A stretch of 10,070 nucleotides of DNA from Candidatus Thorarchaeota archaeon (GTDB taxonomy: Archaea > Asgardarchaeota > Thorarchaeia > Thorarchaeales > Thorarchaeaceae): contig JAEORN010000238.1 in the NCBI GenBank assembly GCA_016840825.1, positions 1-10,070 on the forward strand, given 5' to 3'. Of this stretch, positions 6,269-10,070 are shown in pieces. The position numbers and the translations under genes are program-made. The notes beneath the pieces were generated by a model. The model ran no database searches, was not told where the DNA came from, and worked only from the letters and a program-made list of their open reading frames with translations. Positions within the stretch are counted from its first letter, which is position 1, and every line of letters starts with the position of its first letter.

Positions 6269-7792
6269 ATGAAAGTGATACAAGGTTGTTATGACAATCA
6301 GCGCAGGCGGACCCTGATACTACTAACAATCCTGTGCTTGTATCTCATTCCTTCCTCCATGTGTATATTCTCTTCGAATCCAATTGCAATAAGCCATTAT
6401 CTGATAGGGGGTTCTGAAGGGTCCCCCCCTGTCTCTCCAACTAAGAATATAATAAAATCAACTGAAACATTTGGCGACCAACAATACTTCTGGGTACCAT
6501 ATCCTGAAGGAGAAGAACAAGTACTCGCAACATTACTTTCTGTTGGGGACCACTGTTACATATACATGGAAAACTCATGCATTGAAGCTCAAGGAGAATC
6601 AAACTTGATCTCAAAGTGCGATGAGCTAGGTGAAGCTTTTGATAGCATCATTTATCTAAAGGACATTGAGCTTGCTGGCAATCCAGATGGCAACCTCGGA
6701 GATATTGACGGAGATCCTAAAGTCACAGCGCTCCTTGGACCATTTCGTGAGCATCTTATCGGCGGGTACTATGATCTCAGGAATGACTTGCCAGGCCCAT
6801 ACTCTAACTATAGAGAAATGTTCCTGATTGATGCAATGTGGAGTATCGATGAGATGGTATGTCTCGCCCTTCATGAGTTCAATCATTTGATATGGTTCAA
6901 TCATGAGCTGGATGAGGCAGACTTTCTCGTAGAGGGTCTGGCAAATCTGGCGATTCTATATGCGGGATACTGGTCCACAATGGTTGATACACAGGTACTG
7001 AGATACATAGATAATCCACAGTCATCGCTGCTATACTTTAATCGAATCTCAAGTGATTTTTACTGGGATGTGAGCTACGGACAATCATATCTCTTCATGG
7101 TCTATCTATATGAGAGATTCGGACTTGATTTCGTCAAGAGTCTCGTGTCTATTTCCGAGGACGGAGCTATCGCGGTCGATGTGGCTCTCTCTAATGGAGG
7201 ATATGACTTGACCTTCAACGATGTATATCTTGACTGGATAGTTGCAATCACATTGGATAATCCAGAGATCTATGAAGGCATCCATGGATTTGCATCGGTG
7301 AAATATACTATTGATTGCCAGAATTCATATGGTGCGGCCTACCCAATCGAAAAATCAGATATTGCATTCAACTACTATGGAATTCATGCTAGAAGGCTAC
7401 ACTCGCCTTCAGACCAGATGACGCTCAAGATTGAGAATCCTCCATCAGGCGTACTGGGAATCGCCACAGCTTTTCTAGATGATGCGGGATGGCATGTTAC
7501 TCAAACCCTTCATACCGAATTTGCCCTAGAGATAACTGAATACATCGTTGGGAACAATGTCCAAGAGGTCTATTTTATAATCTCCCTGATGTCAGATGAC
7601 ACTCCAACAGAATTTGGAGCCATTTATGATCTTGATGAAATCCCATCTGTGGACCTGGATTACAGGATTTCGGAGGGAATCCAATCCGATCCCTCAGGAA
7701 TGACCATCTTTCTTCTGTCAATTTCGGGAGTGTCAATCATAATTGTAGCGGTCATCATGATCTATCATAGACGAAGGGTTACCTTGAGATAA
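6269..7792 (+). CDS. Membrane-anchored gluzincin-type zinc metallopeptidase, paralog 1
   Basis: A 507-residue protein predicted to work outside the membrane. It has an N-terminal hydrophobic segment (15-32) after a basic QRRR stretch, and a single C-terminal helix (478-498) followed by the basic tail YHRRRVTLR. The catalytic signature is H202-E203-F-N-H206 with E222 in VEGLAN, 16 residues after the second His. This is the HExxH...E layout of clan MA gluzincins, where two His and the distal Glu bind zinc and the first Glu is the base. The HEF-x-H and EGLA forms recall the M30 (hyicolysin) group, but that family assignment is tentative. Upstream, D145-I-D147-G-D149-P resembles a calcium loop, and C96 and C117 are conserved in the neighbour, perhaps as a disulfide. 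ATG at 6269 has GGTGAGG immediately upstream. Substrates are unknown. It is closely similar to the next gene along its whole core. Confidence 0.8.
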   Translation: MKVIQGCYDNQRRRTLILLTILCLYLIPSSMCIFSSNPIAISHYLIGGSEGSPPVSPTKNIIKSTETFGDQQYFWVPYPEGEEQVLATLLSVGDHCYIYMENSCIEAQGESNLISKCDELGEAFDSIIYLKDIELAGNPDGNLGDIDGDPKVTALLGPFREHLIGGYYDLRNDLPGPYSNYREMFLIDAMWSIDEMVCLALHEFNHLIWFNHELDEADFLVEGLANLAILYAGYWSTMVDTQVLRYIDNPQSSLLYFNRISSDFYWDVSYGQSYLFMVYLYERFGLDFVKSLVSISEDGAIAVDVALSNGGYDLTFNDVYLDWIVAITLDNPEIYEGIHGFASVKYTIDCQNSYGAAYPIEKSDIAFNYYGIHARRLHSPSDQMTLKIENPPSGVLGIATAFLDDAGWHVTQTLHTEFALEITEYIVGNNVQEVYFIISLMSDDTPTEFGAIYDLDEIPSVDLDYRISEGIQSDPSGMTIFLLSISGVSIIIVAVIMIYHRRRVTLR

Positions 7793-7858
7793 TGCCCTAG
7801 GACCCTGTAATCCAGTCCCCAGGAAATCTGGAATTCATGGGCGATTATCGTAATTGGG

Positions 7859-7893
7859 GCAAACGTTTGCTCTAATGACAAACGTTTTTATAT
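7859..7893 (+). promoter_or_regulatory. Operator-promoter element of the second metallopeptidase paralog
   Basis: GCAAACGTTTGC at 7859-7870 is a perfect 12-base palindrome. A second AAACGTTT box at 7880-7887 repeats it 19 bases downstream. The TATA-like TTTTTATAT (7885-7893) runs out of the second box, and the TTG start follows at 7930. The same arrangement precedes the first paralog at 6206-6240. Retention in two otherwise diverged intergenic regions suggests binding of a dimeric regulator, probably two dimers on nearly the same helix face. Confidence 0.65.
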
Positions 7894-7914
7894 TGTGGAA
7901 TCAGATACTAGAAT

Positions 7915-7921
7915 GGTGGTG
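7915..7921 (+). promoter_or_regulatory. Ribosome binding site fixing a TTG start
   Basis: GGTGGTG, close to the archaeal consensus GGAGGTG, lies eight bases before the TTG at 7930. No in-frame ATG or GTG offers a better start, and the TTG leads straight into a basic-then-hydrophobic N-terminus. Confidence 0.55.
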
Positions 7922-7929
7922 TAACCATT

Positions 7930-9831
7930 TTGATAAAGAGGATTAGTACGTCAAGAAAAGTCATTGCTGTGGTCGGTGTTCTGGCGATCTGCAGCAGCAT
8001 TATTGCGGCAGCATGGCTTATACCGTATTTTGAGAACAATTCTGAAGTCGAATGCTTGTCGATAGGATGCTCGTATATGGTACCTGGCCTGATTCAAATT
8101 GACGCTATATTCAGCCCTTTTTCTGATGATCTCAAGCTGGTTGCAGTCGAATGTGATCCAGTAATTGAGAACCTTGAAGCTATAGACAATATGACTGGCA
8201 ATGATGCAACCGAGGAATGGTTCAACGGAATAATGCTATTGGATCTATATGGTGACTTCGAATCAGGTACAGGATACCAATTTGTACTCCGCTTCATAGA
8301 TGAATATGCGAAGAGGAAGGTGGTTTATGTATATGTTCCGTTCTCCCTTGAGAGCGAGCCACTGGCTATAGATATGACAGACAACTTCTCGCATCTAATC
8401 GCTCAGGACTCTGAGAGTGTTGGCTATCAGATATCCTTCTGGACTCCAAGCCTACAAGGAGCCATCCAAACACAAGGTACACTCCTTGCAGTTGGAATCA
8501 CCTGTTATGTGTATATGGCTAATTCATCAATTCAACTTCTTGGAGAGGAGGACGCAGTGACCAAATGTGAAGCATTACAAAATGTATTTGATGAAGTGAT
8601 CTTTCCAAAAGGAGTCGAGATTGCTGGTCACCCAGATGGCTCCTTGGGGGATATTGATAATGACCCTAGAGTGACAATATATCTATGCCCAATGGTTCGA
8701 ACAATGGGTCAAGCATATTTGGGCACACATGAGATTAGAAATGAACTTCCAGGGCCGCGTTCAAATCAAAGAGAGATGGTCTATGTCGATTCAGAGAAGG
8801 ATCTAAATGAAACAGTTTGCATCACAATCCATGAGTTCAATCATCTGATTTGGGATAATAATGAGTTTGATGAAGCCGATTTTCTTACAGAAGGATTGGC
8901 GAATTATGCTATTGATTATGCGGGTTATTGGTATTACATAACAGATGCTGTAACAACCTCATTTACGATCTATCCAGATGTATCTTTGCTATATTTCAAT
9001 AGATTCTATGGGAGGCAATGGGATGCGAGCTATGGACAAGGATACCTCTTTGTAACATATCTTTCTGAGAGATTCGGTGTGGATTTCGTAAGAGGCTTAG
9101 TGGCAATAGAGGAAGATGGAGCTCTTGCCGTTGAAAGAGCATTAGATGATGCGAATTACTCCTTCTCGTTCAATGAAGTATACTTGGATTGGATTACAGC
9201 TTGCGTACTAGATAACCCCGAGCTCTTGGATGGACGGTATGGTTTCTTGACACAGGATTATGTCATTCAAACTCATAGTACTTACTCTGATAACTGGCCA
9301 ATAGAGAGAACAGATGTCCGTCATAATCTCTATGGAATGCATGTGAAGAAGTTATATTCACCTGACTCGAATTTCACATTCGAAATCGAGAATCCCTATC
9401 CAAATGCTCTGGGTATTGTGGTAGCAATTCGTGATGCAGATGGATGGAGGGTGTCTCAAGCAATCCATCATTCAATAGCAGGTAGCTTCTCTGAGTATGT
9501 GGAAGGTCGGGACATAGAAGAAGTTTACATCATCACAAGTGTAATCTCACCAGAAACGCCGACAGAGTACATGGATGTCTTCGCGTGGGATGATGTGCCA
9601 AATGTATTACTGGATTACTCGTTCAATGAGGGCTATATTCCGAACTACTCCCAGGTACCATTCTTTGTCATGATCATTGGTGCACCTTCTATAATAGCAA
9701 TCATTGCAGTGGTAACCGTCAAATATAGGAGAATCAATGGAGAACCATCGACAGCTTCGATGCATCTACGCACATGGGATGCTAGAATCATAGCATTGCT
9801 GGACATGAAACGATGGATGTGTGAGAATTGA
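7930..9831 (+). CDS. Membrane-anchored gluzincin-type zinc metallopeptidase, paralog 2
   Basis: A 633-residue paralog of the preceding gene. It has an N-terminal hydrophobic segment (11-32) after MIKRISTSRK and one C-terminal helix (576-597). The zinc site is H301-E302-F-N-H305 with E321 in TEGLAN, at the same 16-residue spacing as in paralog 1. D241-I-D243-N-D245-P and the Cys pair C192/C213 are also conserved with identical spacing. From HEFNH through AGYW, 28 of 34 residues match paralog 1. Unlike paralog 1 it carries about 110 extra residues after the first helix (roughly 35-150), beta-rich in look and without a recognised motif. It also has a 36-residue cytoplasmic tail in place of nine residues. 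The M30-like peptidase assignment is inferred from the motif; substrates are unknown. The start is TTG, with GGTGGTG eight bases upstream. Its stop overlaps the start of the next gene, implying one transcript. Confidence 0.8.
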   Translation: MIKRISTSRKVIAVVGVLAICSSIIAAAWLIPYFENNSEVECLSIGCSYMVPGLIQIDAIFSPFSDDLKLVAVECDPVIENLEAIDNMTGNDATEEWFNGIMLLDLYGDFESGTGYQFVLRFIDEYAKRKVVYVYVPFSLESEPLAIDMTDNFSHLIAQDSESVGYQISFWTPSLQGAIQTQGTLLAVGITCYVYMANSSIQLLGEEDAVTKCEALQNVFDEVIFPKGVEIAGHPDGSLGDIDNDPRVTIYLCPMVRTMGQAYLGTHEIRNELPGPRSNQREMVYVDSEKDLNETVCITIHEFNHLIWDNNEFDEADFLTEGLANYAIDYAGYWYYITDAVTTSFTIYPDVSLLYFNRFYGRQWDASYGQGYLFVTYLSERFGVDFVRGLVAIEEDGALAVERALDDANYSFSFNEVYLDWITACVLDNPELLDGRYGFLTQDYVIQTHSTYSDNWPIERTDVRHNLYGMHVKKLYSPDSNFTFEIENPYPNALGIVVAIRDADGWRVSQAIHHSIAGSFSEYVEGRDIEEVYIITSVISPETPTEYMDVFAWDDVPNVLLDYSFNEGYIPNYSQVPFFVMIIGAPSIIAIIAVVTVKYRRINGEPSTASMHLRTWDARIIALLDMKRWMCEN

Positions 9832-10070
9832 GGAAATGGACATTTGGCGAGTATATTGAGACATTGCGAGTCTCAACAAGATTCGCGATAAGGAACTACC
9901 TATCATTCTTCTTAGCACTGCTAGGAGTTGCAGTAGTTTCACTAGTAATTTTCCTAGCAGGGAGTTTAATCATCACGATTCATCTTTCGACGTTTGTGGG
10001 CCCAATCGACATTCCATTCGGTATATTCGATTTCATCGGAGATATCATCGAGGATTCTACTGAGATAGGA
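9828..10070 (+). CDS. Membrane protein, N-terminal part only, cut by the window end
   Basis: A reading frame opens at TTG 9828-9830 and stays open for 81 codons to the window edge. Its start shares bases with the TGA (9829-9831) of the preceding metallopeptidase, the tight TTGA overlap typical of translational coupling. An in-frame stop at 9822-9824 rules out an earlier start, and GTGA at 9821-9824 may serve as ribosome site. The visible protein begins with a basic amphipathic stretch (MRKWTFGEYIETLRVSTRFA). A long hydrophobic helix (about 27-52, with LALLGVAVVSLVIFLAG) follows, then a less hydrophobic stretch with FGIFDFIGDIIED. It is therefore membrane-bound, with the N-terminus probably cytoplasmic. 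I do not recognise the family, and too little is present to assign a function. It may act with the protease encoded just upstream. Confidence 0.7.
   Translation, partial: MRKWTFGEYIETLRVSTRFAIRNYLSFFLALLGVAVVSLVIFLAGSLIITIHLSTFVGPIDIPFGIFDFIGDIIEDSTEIG

Noticed and set aside
7811..7830. Possible terminator hairpin (CCAG/CTGG) after the first metallopeptidase
   Set aside because: The stem is only four base pairs with no T-run after it. The 137-base gap shows nothing convincing before the operator at 7859.

Overview
The window reads as archaeal chromosome. The supporting signs are: TATA-type promoters about 30-50 bases upstream of genes, sometimes with a purine-rich BRE-like flank; Shine-Dalgarno sequences of the GGAGGTG type in front of TTG or GTG starts; a stand-alone Lrp/AsnC ligand-binding (RAM) protein; a small 2x[4Fe-4S] ferredoxin; and several secreted, membrane-anchored proteins rich in N-glycosylation sequons. 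A full-length UvrC shows the lineage uses bacterial-type excision repair, as some mesophilic archaea do. An Asgard archaeon (Thorarchaeia-like) is my best guess, but this rests on impression and not on a diagnostic gene. I saw no tRNA, rRNA, CRISPR array, insertion sequence or phage gene.

Layout. Positions 82-1812 (minus): a surface-anchored protein with two HKD phospholipase D-type motifs, a Thr/Pro stalk, one C-terminal membrane helix and a Lys-rich tail; a hairpin plus T-run follows it at 28-69. A 93-base divergent promoter region separates it from a small unrecognised protein (1906-2172, plus). A 51-base interrupted palindrome (2179-2229) lies between that gene and a convergent ferredoxin (2268-2450, minus). 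After a second divergent gap comes an APC-family amino acid permease (2648-4003, plus). Its last 17 bases overlap, tail to tail, the RAM-domain gene (3987-4223, minus), which lies just downstream of uvrC (4283-6094, minus).

The right third is the most distinctive part. It holds two tandem paralogous membrane-anchored metallopeptidase-like proteins (6269-7792 and 7930-9831, plus), both with an HEFNH motif and a downstream EGLAN glutamate. A partial membrane-protein gene starts at 9828, overlaps the stop codon of the second paralog and runs off the window. The two protease promoters share a 35-base element made of two AAACGTTT-like boxes 19 bases apart, abutting the TATA region, so they are probably controlled by the same DNA-binding protein.

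How the genes work together. Most neighbours are housekeeping or transport genes without an obvious shared pathway. The two groupings with a plausible functional link are the permease with the amino-acid-sensor-like RAM protein, and the co-regulated protease pair with its coupled membrane protein. The paralog pair with its shared operator is the best candidate for an undescribed cell-surface system.
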